Assembly (NCBI GenBank): GCA_900478215.1
Contig: LS483478.1
Span: 2,418,001 to 2,482,000 of the forward strand
Length of the DNA stretch: 64,000 bases
Direction: 5' to 3'
Source of the DNA: Salmonella enterica subsp. houtenae serovar Houten
Lineage (GTDB): Bacteria > Pseudomonadota > Gammaproteobacteria > Enterobacterales > Enterobacteriaceae
The notes under the pieces were generated by a model, which made no database searches, was not told where the DNA came from, and saw nothing but the letters and a program-made list of their open reading frames with translations. Shown here piece by piece: positions 1-8,591 of the stretch (positions are counted from its first letter, which is position 1; each line of letters opens with the position of its first letter). A program made the position numbers and the translations under genes.

Positions 1-374
1 CGTCGGTTGTGGAAGACGGAAAGTACCCGGCCGGTGCTCCGCGCAAGTGCATCCAACTCTCGCGCCTGTGACAGTGTCACGGTGAAGGGTTTATCAACCA
101 CCACATGTTTACCGGCCTCCAGTGCGGCTTTCGCCAACGGAAAATGGGTATCGTTGGGCGTCGGGATCACGATCAGGTCGATATGCGGATCGTTAAATAA
201 ATGTCGGGGCTCAGAGACCACGGACACCGCCGGCCAGTCTGCTTTCACTTTTGTTTCATCTCTGCTGGATACCGCCGCGAGTTCTAACCCTGGCGTTCCC
301 ATAATTAAGGGCGCATGAAAGGTTTTACTGGCGTAGCCATAACCGATTAACCCAACGCGGATTTTGTCATTCAT
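1..374 (-). CDS. ydgJ: YdgJ, Gfo/Idh/MocA-family oxidoreductase (5' part only)
   Basis: Only the first 124 codons are in the window; the gene runs off the left edge. The protein begins MNDKIRVGLIGYGYASKTF, a Rossmann NAD(P)-binding fold with a GxGxxx-type loop, followed by the EAGKHVVVDKPF segment typical of Gfo/Idh/MocA dehydrogenases (the lysine is the usual catalytic one). The ATG at 374 has a GGAGG sequence about nine bases upstream. The substrate is unknown. It stands alone, divergent from blr. Confidence 0.9.
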   Translation of the reverse strand, partial: MNDKIRVGLIGYGYASKTFHAPLIMGTPGLELAAVSSRDETKVKADWPAVSVVSEPRHLFNDPHIDLIVIPTPNDTHFPLAKAALEAGKHVVVDKPFTVTLSQARELDALARSTGRVLSVFHNR

Positions 375-581
375 CTCACTGCCTCCGGTTTTAGATATCG
401 CTATTCCACACCATCGTGCGATTAGCCGCAATAGCGTCCTGACCAACAACGTAGTATCACATGATTAACTTGTTACAGAACAGAGGCTAAAATCGTTCCC
501 ATCCCTCTTGCCGGCTGTTCGCCAGGAAAGTAACATTTACTCTCTGTGTTTATGGATAAATCAAAGCAAATGTCGTCAATA

Positions 582-707
582 GTGAATCGTCTTATTGAAT
601 TAACTGGGTGGATAGTTCTCGTTATCTCAGTCATTCTTTTAGGTATTGCCAACCATATTGACAATTACCAACCACCCGAGCCCGTTGCTTCCGTTCAGAA
701 GAAGTAA
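582..707 (+). CDS. blr: Blr, small divisome membrane protein
   Basis: A 41-codon gene encoding (M)NRLIELTGWIVLVISVIL and ending in VQKK. It has one hydrophobic helix (about residues 8-24) and a short polar tail. It closely matches the Blr protein of E. coli, a single-span inner-membrane peptide of the cell-division machinery first noted for beta-lactam susceptibility. The start used is GTG at 582. An in-frame ATG at 552 would add ten residues, but E. coli Blr begins at the NRLIEL position. No good Shine-Dalgarno sequence favours either start. Confidence 0.8.
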   Translation: MNRLIELTGWIVLVISVILLGIANHIDNYQPPEPVASVQKK

Positions 708-861
708 GCGTCAGATAACGCAAAGGCATTTCCGCGTGGTACGGTGAGCGGCGCCCCAGGGTGTGCAAGAAAAAGTCAAAAATCGGCAAAAAAACGAAAT
801 ATGTTCTATCTGGTCTGACGTTTATTGCCTGTTGCAGGAAAGCGCGTTAACCTTTCGCCCC

Positions 862-888
862 AGGCGCCATTTGGCGTCTGATCTTTTA
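862..888 (+). terminator. possible intrinsic terminator between blr and ydgT
   Basis: The arms AGGCGCCA (862-869) and TGGCGTCT (872-879) can form an eight-pair stem with one G-U pair. It is followed by GATCTTTT. It lies about 155 bases after blr and 115 before ydgT, so it may end blr transcription. The short T-run makes this moderate at best. Nothing else clear is seen between 708 and 1003. Confidence 0.35.
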
Positions 889-1003
889 CCGGTAAGAATA
901 TTCCTTTTTTACCTGCACCCCTGACCTCTCACTGGTGCGACTTTGTTTATTTTTTATCAGTGACTACTCCGTTGGCATTATATTTAATATGGATCAACTT
1001 TAT

Positions 1004-1219
1004 ATGACTGTTCAGGATTATCTATTAAAATTCCGCAAAATTAGTTCGCTCGAAAGTCTGGAAAAACTGTTCGACCACCTTAACTATAACCTTACTGATG
1101 ATAGGGATATTGTTAATATGTATCGCGCTGCAGATCACCGCCGTGCCGAGCTGGTTTCCGGAGGACGCCTGTTTGATGTAGGTCAGGTCCCGCAATCCGT
1201 CTGGCGCTATGTGCAATAA
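1004..1219 (+). CDS. ydgT: YdgT (Cnu), Hha-family modulator of H-NS
   Basis: A 71-residue protein starting MTVQDYLLKFRKISSLESLE and ending SVWRYVQ, the full length of the Hha/YdgT/YmoA family. These small helical proteins lack their own DNA-binding domain and bind H-NS or StpA to help silence AT-rich acquired DNA. In Salmonella, Hha and YdgT repress SPI-2, which is in this same window. The reading frame is open further upstream, but family alignment places the start at 1004. It is followed by ydgK on the same strand after an 88-base gap. Confidence 0.95.
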   Translation: MTVQDYLLKFRKISSLESLEKLFDHLNYNLTDDRDIVNMYRAADHRRAELVSGGRLFDVGQVPQSVWRYVQ

Positions 1220-1307
1220 AGAAAGTAGCGTTTAACCTTAAAAACCTTATAATATTTGCCCCAAAATGAGCGGCATGACCGTTAACGCGCGTAACCCCGG
1301 AGAAGAT

Positions 1308-1748
1308 ATGACTACCACACCGCCACAACGAATTGGAGGCTGGCTTCTTGGCCCGTTAGCCTGGCTGTTAGTCGCGTTGTTGAGCGCCTCGGTGGCGTTA
1401 TTACTCTACGTTATGGCGCTTGCCACACCGCAAACGCTCAAGACGCTTAGCGGCCAGGAAACCGGTAATTTACTGCTATGGGGCATTTCATTTATTACCG
1501 CTATCGCCATGTGGTACTATACCCTGTGGTTGACGATCGCATTCTTCAAGCGCAGACGCTGCGTGCCGAAGCATTACATCATCTGGCTGCTGATGTCGGT
1601 GTTACTGGCGATTAAAGCATTTGCCTTCTCGCCCGTCTCAGATGCCTTTGCCGTGCGTCAGTTACTCTTTCCACTGTTGGCGACGGCGCTCATTGTGCCT
1701 TATCTCAAACGTTCAGCGCGCGTCAAAACAACGTTTGTTAATCCGTAA
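1308..1748 (+). CDS. ydgK: YdgK, inner-membrane DUF2569 protein
   Basis: A 146-residue membrane protein with four apparent hydrophobic segments (about residues 10-35, 50-70, 85-105, 115-130). It contains the family-typical PPQRIGGWLLGPLAWLL opening and YTLWLTIAFFKRRRCVPKHY centre. The start at 1308 is chosen because CGGAGAAGAT sits just before it; the open frame extends to 1266 without support. It lies directly upstream of the rsx operon, as in E. coli. Function is unknown. Confidence 0.85.
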   Translation: MTTTPPQRIGGWLLGPLAWLLVALLSASVALLLYVMALATPQTLKTLSGQETGNLLLWGISFITAIAMWYYTLWLTIAFFKRRRCVPKHYIIWLLMSVLLAIKAFAFSPVSDAFAVRQLLFPLLATALIVPYLKRSARVKTTFVNP

Positions 1749-1824
1749 TAACCCTACAGTTAACCTGTTGTCGCCTGTGGTAGTTTGACAGATAATAGGC
1801 GGCTTTTTTATTTCAGGCCGAAAC

Positions 1825-2406
1825 ATGACTGATTACCTGCTGCTCTTTGTCGGAACTGTACTGGTCAATAACTTTGTACTGGTCAAATTTCTGGGCCTTT
1901 GCCCCTTTATGGGCGTATCCAAAAAGTTGGAAACCGCCATGGGGATGGGCCTCGCGACGACCTTTGTCATGACGCTGGCGTCGATATGCGCCTGGCTTAT
2001 CGACACCTGGATACTTATTCCGCTAGATCTGGTTTATCTGCGGACGCTGGCCTTTATCCTCGTCATTGCCGTGGTCGTGCAATTTACCGAAATGGTTGTG
2101 CGAAAAACCAGCCCGGCGTTATACCGCTTGTTAGGGATCTTCTTACCACTGATTACCACTAACTGTGCGGTTCTGGGTGTAGCGTTACTGAATATTAATC
2201 TCGGTCATCACTTTCTTCAGTCGGCGCTGTACGGATTTTCCGCCGCCGTCGGTTTTTCATTGGTAATGGTTCTGTTCGCCGCCATCCGCGAACGCCTTGC
2301 CGTGGCGGATGTGCCCGCGCCTTTTCGGGGTAACGCGATAGCATTGATTACCGCAGGATTAATGTCTTTGGCCTTTATGGGCTTTAGTGGTTTGGTGAAG
2401 TTGTAA
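1825..2406 (+). CDS. rsxA: RsxA, electron-transport complex subunit
   Basis: A 193-residue integral membrane protein with six hydrophobic segments, the length and pattern of RnfA/RsxA/NqrE. It is one of the core membrane subunits of the Rsx (Rnf-like) complex, which in E. coli uses reducing power to re-reduce the iron-sulfur sensor SoxR and so switch SoxR off. It has the NCAVLGVALL segment shared with the related subunit RsxE, consistent with an ancient duplication. Its stop codon overlaps the rsxB start (TAATG), so translation is coupled. It is the first gene of rsxABCDGE-nth. Confidence 0.97.
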   Translation: MTDYLLLFVGTVLVNNFVLVKFLGLCPFMGVSKKLETAMGMGLATTFVMTLASICAWLIDTWILIPLDLVYLRTLAFILVIAVVVQFTEMVVRKTSPALYRLLGIFLPLITTNCAVLGVALLNINLGHHFLQSALYGFSAAVGFSLVMVLFAAIRERLAVADVPAPFRGNAIALITAGLMSLAFMGFSGLVKL

Positions 2407-2984
2407 TGAATACTATCTGGATTGCCGTTGGCGCCCTGACCTTTCTGGGCCTGGTGTTCGGCGCCATTCTGGGTTATGCCTCCCGCCGATTCGCGGTTGA
2501 AGATGATCCGGTTGTTGAAAAAATCGATGCGATTTTGCCGCAGAGCCAGTGTGGTCAGTGCGGCTATCCCGGTTGCCGCCCCTACGCCGAAGCCGTGGGT
2601 CTCCAGGGCGAGAAAATCAATCGTTGCGCGCCCGGCGGCGAAGCCGTCATGCTGAAAATGGCAGAGCTGCTAAATGTAGAGCCGCAGCCCTGCGATGGTG
2701 AAGAACAGCAGGCCGCGCCGGTACGTATGCTGGCAATTATTGATGAAAATAACTGCATTGGTTGCACAAAATGCATTCAGGCCTGCCCGGTTGACGCCAT
2801 CGTTGGCGCAACGCGCGCCATGCACACGGTCATGAGCGATCTCTGTACCGGCTGTAATCTGTGCGTCGATCCGTGTCCGACGCACTGCATCGAATTACGT
2901 CCGGTGAATGAGACGCCCGACAGTTGGAAATGGGATTTGAACACCATTCCCGTTCGCATCATTCCCGTGGAACAACATGCTTAA
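2406..2984 (+). CDS. rsxB: RsxB, iron-sulfur subunit of the Rsx complex
   Basis: A 192-residue protein with an N-terminal membrane anchor (about residues 3-25). A Cys cluster follows (Cys49, Cys52, Cys57, Cys74), then two classic 4Fe-4S ferredoxin motifs, CIGCTKCIQACP (from Cys117) and CTGCNLCVDPCP (from Cys147). It passes electrons inside the membrane-bound Rsx complex. All expected cysteines are present. It overlaps rsxA by one base and rsxC by eight. Confidence 0.97.
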   Translation: MNTIWIAVGALTFLGLVFGAILGYASRRFAVEDDPVVEKIDAILPQSQCGQCGYPGCRPYAEAVGLQGEKINRCAPGGEAVMLKMAELLNVEPQPCDGEEQQAAPVRMLAIIDENNCIGCTKCIQACPVDAIVGATRAMHTVMSDLCTGCNLCVDPCPTHCIELRPVNETPDSWKWDLNTIPVRIIPVEQHA

Positions 2985-4977
2985 ACTATTTTCCGCTTTC
3001 AGAAAAGATAAAATCTGGGATTTCGACGGCGGTATTCATCCGCCCGAAATGAAGACCCAGTCAAACGGCACGCCGCTACGCCAGGTGCCTTTAGCGCCGC
3101 GCTTCGTTATCCCCTTAAAACAGCACATTGGCGCTGAGGGCGAGCTGTGCGTTAGCGTTGGCGATCGTGTGCTGCGTGGCCAGGCGCTCACCCGTGGACG
3201 TGGGAGAATGCTGCCGGTACACGCGCCCACCTCCGGGACAGTTATCGCGATTGCGCCCCACTCGACGGCGCATCCTTCGGCGCTGGCGGAGTTAAGCGTC
3301 ATTATTGATGCCGACGGCGAGGACCGCTGGATTGAACGTGAGGGCTGGTCTGATTACCGCGCCCAAAGCCGTGAAGCGCTCATTGAACGCATTCATCAGT
3401 ATGGCGTTGCCGGGCTTGGCGGCGCGGGGTTTCCCACCGGCGTTAAATTGCAGGGCGGCGGCGATAAAATCACCACGCTTATTATCAATGCCGCAGAATG
3501 CGAACCTTACATTACGGCAGACGATCGTCTGATGCAGGACTGCGCCGCGCAGATTGTGGAAGGTATTCGCATCCTGGCGCATATTCTGCAACCGCGTGAG
3601 GTATTAATCGGCATTGAAGATAACAAACCGCAGGCTATTTCCATGCTGCGCGCCGTACTGGCTGACACCCACGATATTTCGTTGCGTGTTATCCCAACCA
3701 AATACCCTTCCGGCGGCGCAAAACAGCTCACCCAAATACTGACGGGAAAACAGGTTCCCCACGGCGGGCGCTCCTCTGATATCGGCGTGCTGATGCAAAA
3801 CGTCGGTACGGCTTATGCCATTAAACGCGCCGTGGTTGACGGCGAACCGATCACAGAACGCGTCGTCACCTTAACGGGTGAAGCGGTAAGCCGTCCGGGT
3901 AACGTCTGGGCGCGGCTCGGCACTCCCGTTCGTCATTTGCTTAACGATGCCGGGTTCTGCCCTTCCGCCGACCAAATGGTCATCATGGGCGGTCCGTTGA
4001 TGGGATTCACTCTTCCCTGGCTTGACGTACCGGTGGTAAAAATCACCAACTGCTTGCTGGCGCCATCCGCAACTGAAATGGGATCGCCTCAGGAAGAGAA
4101 AAGCTGTATTCGTTGCAGCGCTTGCGCTGACGCCTGTCCTGCCGACCTTTTACCACAGCAGCTTTATTGGTTCAGCAAAGGGCAGCAGCATGACAAGGCT
4201 ACCGCTCACCATATTGCTGATTGTATAGAATGCGGCGCCTGCGCCTGGGTCTGCCCCAGTAATATTCCGCTCGTCCAATATTTCCGTCAGGAAAAAGCGG
4301 AGATTAATACTATCAGGCTTGAGGAAAAACGCGCCGCCGAAGCAAAAGCGCGTTTTGAGGCTCGTCAGGCAAGGCTGGAGCGCGAAAAAGCCGCCCGCCT
4401 TGCACGTCACAAGAGCGCGGCTGTACAACCTGCGGCAAAAGATCAGGATGCCATTGCCGCTGCGCTGGCGCGGGTAAAAGAGAAACAGGCGCAGGCCACG
4501 CAGCCGGTGATTATTCAGGCTGGTCGTTTGCCAGACAATAGCGCCGCGATCGCGGCCCGTGAAGCACGTAAAGCGCAAGCGCGCGCTAAACAAGCCGGTC
4601 ATCCGATGGCTGACACAATATCCGGCAACGATCCGCGTAAAGCCGCGGTGGAAGCAGCTATCGCCCGCGCCAAAGCCCGCAAGCAGGAGCAGCAGGCCAT
4701 AAGCGAACCGGTCGATCCGCGTAAAGCTGCGGTGGAGGCGGCTATCGCCCGCGCCAAAGCCCGCAAGCAGGAGCAGCAGGCCATAAGCGAACCGGTCGAC
4801 CCGCGTAAAGCCGCGGTGGAGGCGGCTATCGCCCGCGCCAAAGCCCGCAAGCAGGAGCAGCAGGCCATAAGCGAACCTGCCGAACCGGTCGACCCGCGTA
4901 AAGCCGCGGTTGCTGCGGCTATCGCCCGCGTCCAGGCAAAAAAAGCAGCACAGCAGCAGGTTGTTAACGAGGACTAA
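2977..4977 (+). CDS. rsxC: RsxC, soluble NADH/FMN- and Fe-S-binding subunit
   Basis: A 666-residue peripheral subunit expected to take electrons from NADH. The N-terminal part carries the GLGGAGFPTG nucleotide/flavin-binding loop (about residues 146-155). Two 4Fe-4S motifs follow: CIRCSACADACP near residue 377 and CIECGACAWVCP near 416. The C-terminal third (about residue 440 on) is an Ala/Lys/Arg/Glu-rich helical tail with tandem 28-residue repeats. I remember the E. coli and Typhimurium proteins as about 735-740 residues, so this copy seems to carry fewer repeats. It ends one base before rsxD. Confidence 0.96.
   Translation: MLKLFSAFRKDKIWDFDGGIHPPEMKTQSNGTPLRQVPLAPRFVIPLKQHIGAEGELCVSVGDRVLRGQALTRGRGRMLPVHAPTSGTVIAIAPHSTAHPSALAELSVIIDADGEDRWIEREGWSDYRAQSREALIERIHQYGVAGLGGAGFPTGVKLQGGGDKITTLIINAAECEPYITADDRLMQDCAAQIVEGIRILAHILQPREVLIGIEDNKPQAISMLRAVLADTHDISLRVIPTKYPSGGAKQLTQILTGKQVPHGGRSSDIGVLMQNVGTAYAIKRAVVDGEPITERVVTLTGEAVSRPGNVWARLGTPVRHLLNDAGFCPSADQMVIMGGPLMGFTLPWLDVPVVKITNCLLAPSATEMGSPQEEKSCIRCSACADACPADLLPQQLYWFSKGQQHDKATAHHIADCIECGACAWVCPSNIPLVQYFRQEKAEINTIRLEEKRAAEAKARFEARQARLEREKAARLARHKSAAVQPAAKDQDAIAAALARVKEKQAQATQPVIIQAGRLPDNSAAIAAREARKAQARAKQAGHPMADTISGNDPRKAAVEAAIARAKARKQEQQAISEPVDPRKAAVEAAIARAKARKQEQQAISEPVDPRKAAVEAAIARAKARKQEQQAISEPAEPVDPRKAAVAAAIARVQAKKAAQQQVVNED
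4630..4950 (+). repeat. tandem 84-bp repeats in the 3' part of rsxC
   Basis: Three near-identical 84-bp units start at 4630, 4714 and 4798. A fourth, shorter and more diverged unit starts at 4891 after a nine-base insertion. Each unit encodes 28 residues beginning DPRKAAVEAAIARAKARKQ and ending with a QQAISEPV-type linker. The repeat is in frame (84 = 3 x 28), so changes in copy number alter only the tail length of RsxC. Such arrays readily expand or contract by slippage or recombination. Confidence 0.95.
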
Positions 4978-6036
4978 ATGGTATTCAGAATCGCAAGCTC
5001 GCCTTATACCCATAACCAGCGCCAGACATCGCGAATCATGTTGCTGGTGTTAATCGCCGCTCTGCCGGGGATTGCCGCGCAAACGTGGTTTTTTGGTTGG
5101 GGAACGCTTTTCCAGATCGTTCTGGCTGCCATCACGGCGCTCGTCGCTGAAGCCATTGTCCTTAGGCTGCGCAAACAACCGGTCGCCAGTCACCTGCAGG
5201 ATTATTCCGCGTTATTGACGGGGCTTTTGCTGGCGGTCAGTATCCCTCCGCTCGCGCCCTGGTGGATGGTCGTACTGGGAACGGGATTCGCCATTATTAT
5301 CGCCAAACAGTTATATGGCGGGCTGGGACAAAACCCCTTTAATCCGGCAATGATCGGTTACGTGGTGTTATTAATCTCCTTTCCGGTGCAAATGACAAGC
5401 TGGTTGCCGCCTTATGAAATAGCCGCAACAATGCCCGATATGCTGGACACATTGCGGATGATTTTTACCGGGCATACCGCCAGCGGCGGCGATATGACGC
5501 TGCTACGTACAGGAATTGATGGTATCAGCCAGGCAACGCCGCTGGATACGTTTAAAACGTCCTTGCGCGCCGGGCATTCCGTTGAGCAAATTATGCAGTA
5601 CCCAATATACAGCGGCGTGCTGGCCGGCGTGGGCTGGCAGTGGGTTAACCTCGCCTGGCTTGTCGGCGGCGTATTCCTGCTGTGGCAAAAAGCTATCCGC
5701 TGGCATATCCCGGTCAGTTTTCTGCTCACGCTGGCGCTATGCGCCGCGTTAGGTTGGCTTTTCTCGCCTGCTACGCTGGCCTCGCCGCAGCTTCATCTGC
5801 TGTCAGGCGCCACCATGCTGGGCGCATTTTTTATCTTAACGGATCCGGTTACCGCCTCCACGACCAACCGTGGACGTTTAATTTTCGGCGCGCTGGCTGG
5901 GGTATTAGTGTGGCTGATTCGTAGCTTCGGTGGTTATCCGGACGGCGTGGCTTTTGCTGTCCTGTTGGCGAATATCACGGTTCCTCTGATCGACTACTAC
6001 ACGCGCCCCCGCGTCTATGGACATCGCAAAGGATAA
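4978..6036 (+). CDS. rsxD: RsxD, FMN-carrying membrane subunit
   Basis: A 352-residue polytopic membrane protein of the RnfD/NqrB family. Thr187 in the SQATPLDTF segment is the position where the family carries covalently bound FMN through a phosphothreonyl link. The SGATML and DPVTASTTNRGR segments near the C-terminus are also family-typical. It begins immediately after the rsxC stop and is followed three bases later by rsxG. Confidence 0.96.
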   Translation: MVFRIASSPYTHNQRQTSRIMLLVLIAALPGIAAQTWFFGWGTLFQIVLAAITALVAEAIVLRLRKQPVASHLQDYSALLTGLLLAVSIPPLAPWWMVVLGTGFAIIIAKQLYGGLGQNPFNPAMIGYVVLLISFPVQMTSWLPPYEIAATMPDMLDTLRMIFTGHTASGGDMTLLRTGIDGISQATPLDTFKTSLRAGHSVEQIMQYPIYSGVLAGVGWQWVNLAWLVGGVFLLWQKAIRWHIPVSFLLTLALCAALGWLFSPATLASPQLHLLSGATMLGAFFILTDPVTASTTNRGRLIFGALAGVLVWLIRSFGGYPDGVAFAVLLANITVPLIDYYTRPRVYGHRKG

Positions 6037-6039
6037 ACC

Positions 6040-6660
6040 ATGCTGAAAACGATTCGTAAACACGGTATTACGCTGGCGCTTTTTGCCGCAGGCTCTACGG
6101 GATTGACCGCGGTGATTAATCAGATGACCAAATCCACCATTCACGAACAAGCGCTGCAACAACAACATGCCTTGTTCGATCAGGTATTGCCGCCAGATCG
6201 TTACAATAATAATCTGCAAGAGAGCTGTTATCTGGTCGATGCGCCCGCCCTCGGCAAAGGCACACACCGTGTTTTTATCGCTCGCAAAGATGATAAACCC
6301 GTAGCGGCCATCATTGAGGCCACCGCGCCAGATGGCTATTCAGGCGCTATCCAGCTTATCGTTGGCGCAGATTTCAACGGTACCATCCTGGGGACGCGCG
6401 TGACGGAACATCATGAGACGCCAGGGTTAGGTGATAAAATTGAGCGCCGTTTGTCTGACTGGATTACCCACTTTAGTGGTAAAACCATCAGCGGTGAAAA
6501 TGATACGCACTGGGCGGTGAAAAAAGATGGCGGTGATTTTGATCAATTTACCGGGGCGACAATAACGCCGCGCGCCGTGGTGAATGCGGTTAAACGCGCC
6601 GGGCTGTACGCCGAATCACTGCCCGCTCAGCTCCCCCATTTAACCGCCTGTGGAGAATAA
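6040..6660 (+). CDS. rsxG: RsxG, FMN-binding subunit
   Basis: A 206-residue protein with one N-terminal membrane helix (about residues 9-27) and a periplasmic FMN-binding domain. The [11 protein letters not shown] motif contains Thr174, the residue that takes covalent FMN in the RnfG/NqrC family. An upstream [11 protein letters not shown] segment is also characteristic. It lies two bases before rsxE in the operon. Confidence 0.96.
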
Positions 6661-6662
6661 CC

Positions 6663-7355
6663 ATGAGCGAAATAAAAGACATAGTTGTTCAGGGGTTATG
6701 GAAAAATAACTCCGCTCTGGTGCAGCTACTTGGCCTGTGCCCTTTACTGGCAGTGACCTCTACGGCAACCAACGCTCTGGGGCTGGGTCTAGCCACGACG
6801 CTGGTATTAACGCTGACCAACCTGACGGTTTCCGCATTACGTCGCTGGACGCCGGCGGAAATCCGTATCCCGATTTACGTGATGATCATTGCCTCGGTGG
6901 TAAGCGCCGTACAGATGCTGATCAATGCCTATGCGTTCGGTTTGTATCAGTCTTTAGGGATTTTTATTCCGCTGATTGTAACGAACTGCATTGTTGTCGG
7001 TCGCGCCGAAGCGTTTGCCGCGAAAAAAGGGCCATGGCTTTCCGCGTTGGACGGCTTTTCTATCGGCATGGGCGCGACAGGCGCGATGTTCGTGCTGGGC
7101 TCGCTGCGCGAGATCCTCGGGAATGGCACGCTTTTCGATGGCGCGGATAGCCTTCTGGGAGGCTGGGCAAAAGTATTACGGGTCGAGATATTTCACACCG
7201 ACTCGCCTTTCCTGCTGGCGATGCTACCGCCAGGCGCGTTTATCGGCCTGGGACTCATGCTGGCGGTAAAATATCTTATTGATGAAAAAATGAAGAAACG
7301 CCGCGCCGAAACCGCGCCTTCCGCTGTTCCGGCAGGTGAAACAGGGAAAGTCTGA
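6663..7355 (+). CDS. rsxE: RsxE, electron-transport complex subunit
   Basis: A 230-residue integral membrane protein, paralogous to RsxA, with about six hydrophobic segments and a charged C-terminal tail. It has the [14 protein letters not shown] opening and the [12 protein letters not shown] motif of RnfE/NqrD proteins. The stop codon TGA overlaps the nth start in the sequence TGATGA, so rsxE and nth are translationally linked. The other five Rsx subunits are encoded directly upstream. Confidence 0.96.
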
Positions 7356-7990
7356 TGAACAAAGCAAAAAGGCTGGAAATTCTGACGCGCCTGCGCGACA
7401 GCAATCCACACCCCACAACGGAACTCAATTTCACGTCGCCATTTGAGTTGCTGATTGCCGTGTTGCTTTCCGCGCAGGCAACTGACGTCAGCGTGAACAA
7501 GGCTACCGCCAAACTTTACCCGGTCGCCAATACGCCAGCCGCGATGCTGGAACTGGGCGTAGAGGGGGTGAAATCCTATATCAAAACCATCGGCTTATTT
7601 AACAGTAAAGCGGAAAACGTGATTAAGACCTGCCGTATTTTACTGGACAAGCATAATGGCGAAGTGCCGGAAGATCGGGCGGCACTGGAAGCGCTTCCCG
7701 GCGTAGGACGTAAAACGGCTAACGTGGTGCTAAATACCGCCTTCGGCTGGCCGACCATCGCCGTTGATACGCATATATTTCGTGTATGCAACCGAACGCA
7801 GTTCGCGCCGGGTAAAAATGTCGAGCAGGTAGAAGAGAAGTTACTGAAAGTGGTGCCGAATGAGTTCAAAGTGGACTGCCACCACTGGTTAATTTTGCAT
7901 GGACGCTATACCTGTATCGCCCGAAAACCCCGCTGCGGCTCCTGCCTCATTGAAGATCTTTGCGAATACAAAGAAAAAGTCGATATTTGA
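7355..7990 (+). CDS. nth: Endonuclease III, DNA glycosylase/AP lyase
   Basis: A 211-residue base-excision repair enzyme that removes oxidised pyrimidines and nicks abasic sites. The helix-hairpin-helix segment LPGVGRKTANVVL contains the catalytic lysine (about residue 120), followed by the VDTHIFRV aspartate (about 138). The C-terminal loop CIARKPRCGSCLIEDLC supplies the four cysteines for a 4Fe-4S cluster. It is the last gene of the rsx operon, an arrangement shared with E. coli. Confidence 0.98.
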   Translation: MNKAKRLEILTRLRDSNPHPTTELNFTSPFELLIAVLLSAQATDVSVNKATAKLYPVANTPAAMLELGVEGVKSYIKTIGLFNSKAENVIKTCRILLDKHNGEVPEDRAALEALPGVGRKTANVVLNTAFGWPTIAVDTHIFRVCNRTQFAPGKNVEQVEEKLLKVVPNEFKVDCHHWLILHGRYTCIARKPRCGSCLIEDLCEYKEKVDI

Positions 7991-8591
7991 TCTTGTCGGA
8001 GTGCGTCCGCCACGCCAGCGCACTCCCGCCTTCTGTCTTTATCTATTTTAGTCATCAATTATTCCAGCCTCTGTGCTTTTTCCGATGTAATGTGTTTTCG
8101 TTTTCACTCCACCTCAGGTCAATCATTTTTCTAATCGCAAAAATTTCTATCTATCCGTGATCAGGATCACTTTGATAACTTCATGTGAAATTTAGTGACA
8201 TCTAAGGTTACATTTACAACCGGATAGACTGACGCCCCGTTTTCACGACAAAACATTACTCTGTCATTTTTTCAGATAATGGCCCATATCACTGCCTTTT
8301 ACCTTAAATAGCAGAAGATATCGCTTTTCACCCCAATTTATGGCCTTTTCGCAGTGTAAAAATCTGCCATTCTTCAAATGAAGAAATTTAACGCTGGATA
8401 ACATTTCCGACGCCGGACGATTCAACCAGAAGAGTTATATGTAACAGATTATTACAAAGGTCTTGTCTGGAGAGGAAAGATAGTGAACATTACCTGCCGT
8501 TTCCCCTCCAATATAACAATCGGACGGATGAGTCTGACTCATCACGCGCCAGACAATCCCTGTTAATACGGGGCGTAAAAAAGAGGTAAAA
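7991..8591. other. 601-bp intergenic region between nth and dtpA
   Basis: No convincing gene is found here. The stretch is AT-rich compared with its flanks and holds the dtpA upstream region, including the CRP-like palindrome listed separately. I see no clear intrinsic terminator after nth. The SD AGAGG before the dtpA GTG lies at about 8582-8586. Confidence 0.6.
8153..8174. promoter_or_regulatory. CRP-like binding site upstream of dtpA
   Basis: The sequence CGTGATCAGGATCACT contains GTGA-N6-TCAC, the core of the CRP site TGTGA-N6-TCACA, with perfectly symmetric GTGATC/GATCAC arms (8157-8162 and 8165-8170). It lies about 420 bp before the dtpA start, so it would need a distal promoter or act from far upstream. 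The two outermost consensus bases do not match. Confidence 0.5.

Noticed and set aside
4150..5013. Long open frame of 287 codons opposite the rsxC 3' end
   Set aside because: It mirrors the repetitive rsxC tail and its translation is repeats of low-complexity Leu/Ala/Phe-rich sequence. rsxC is a clear conserved gene in the sense strand.
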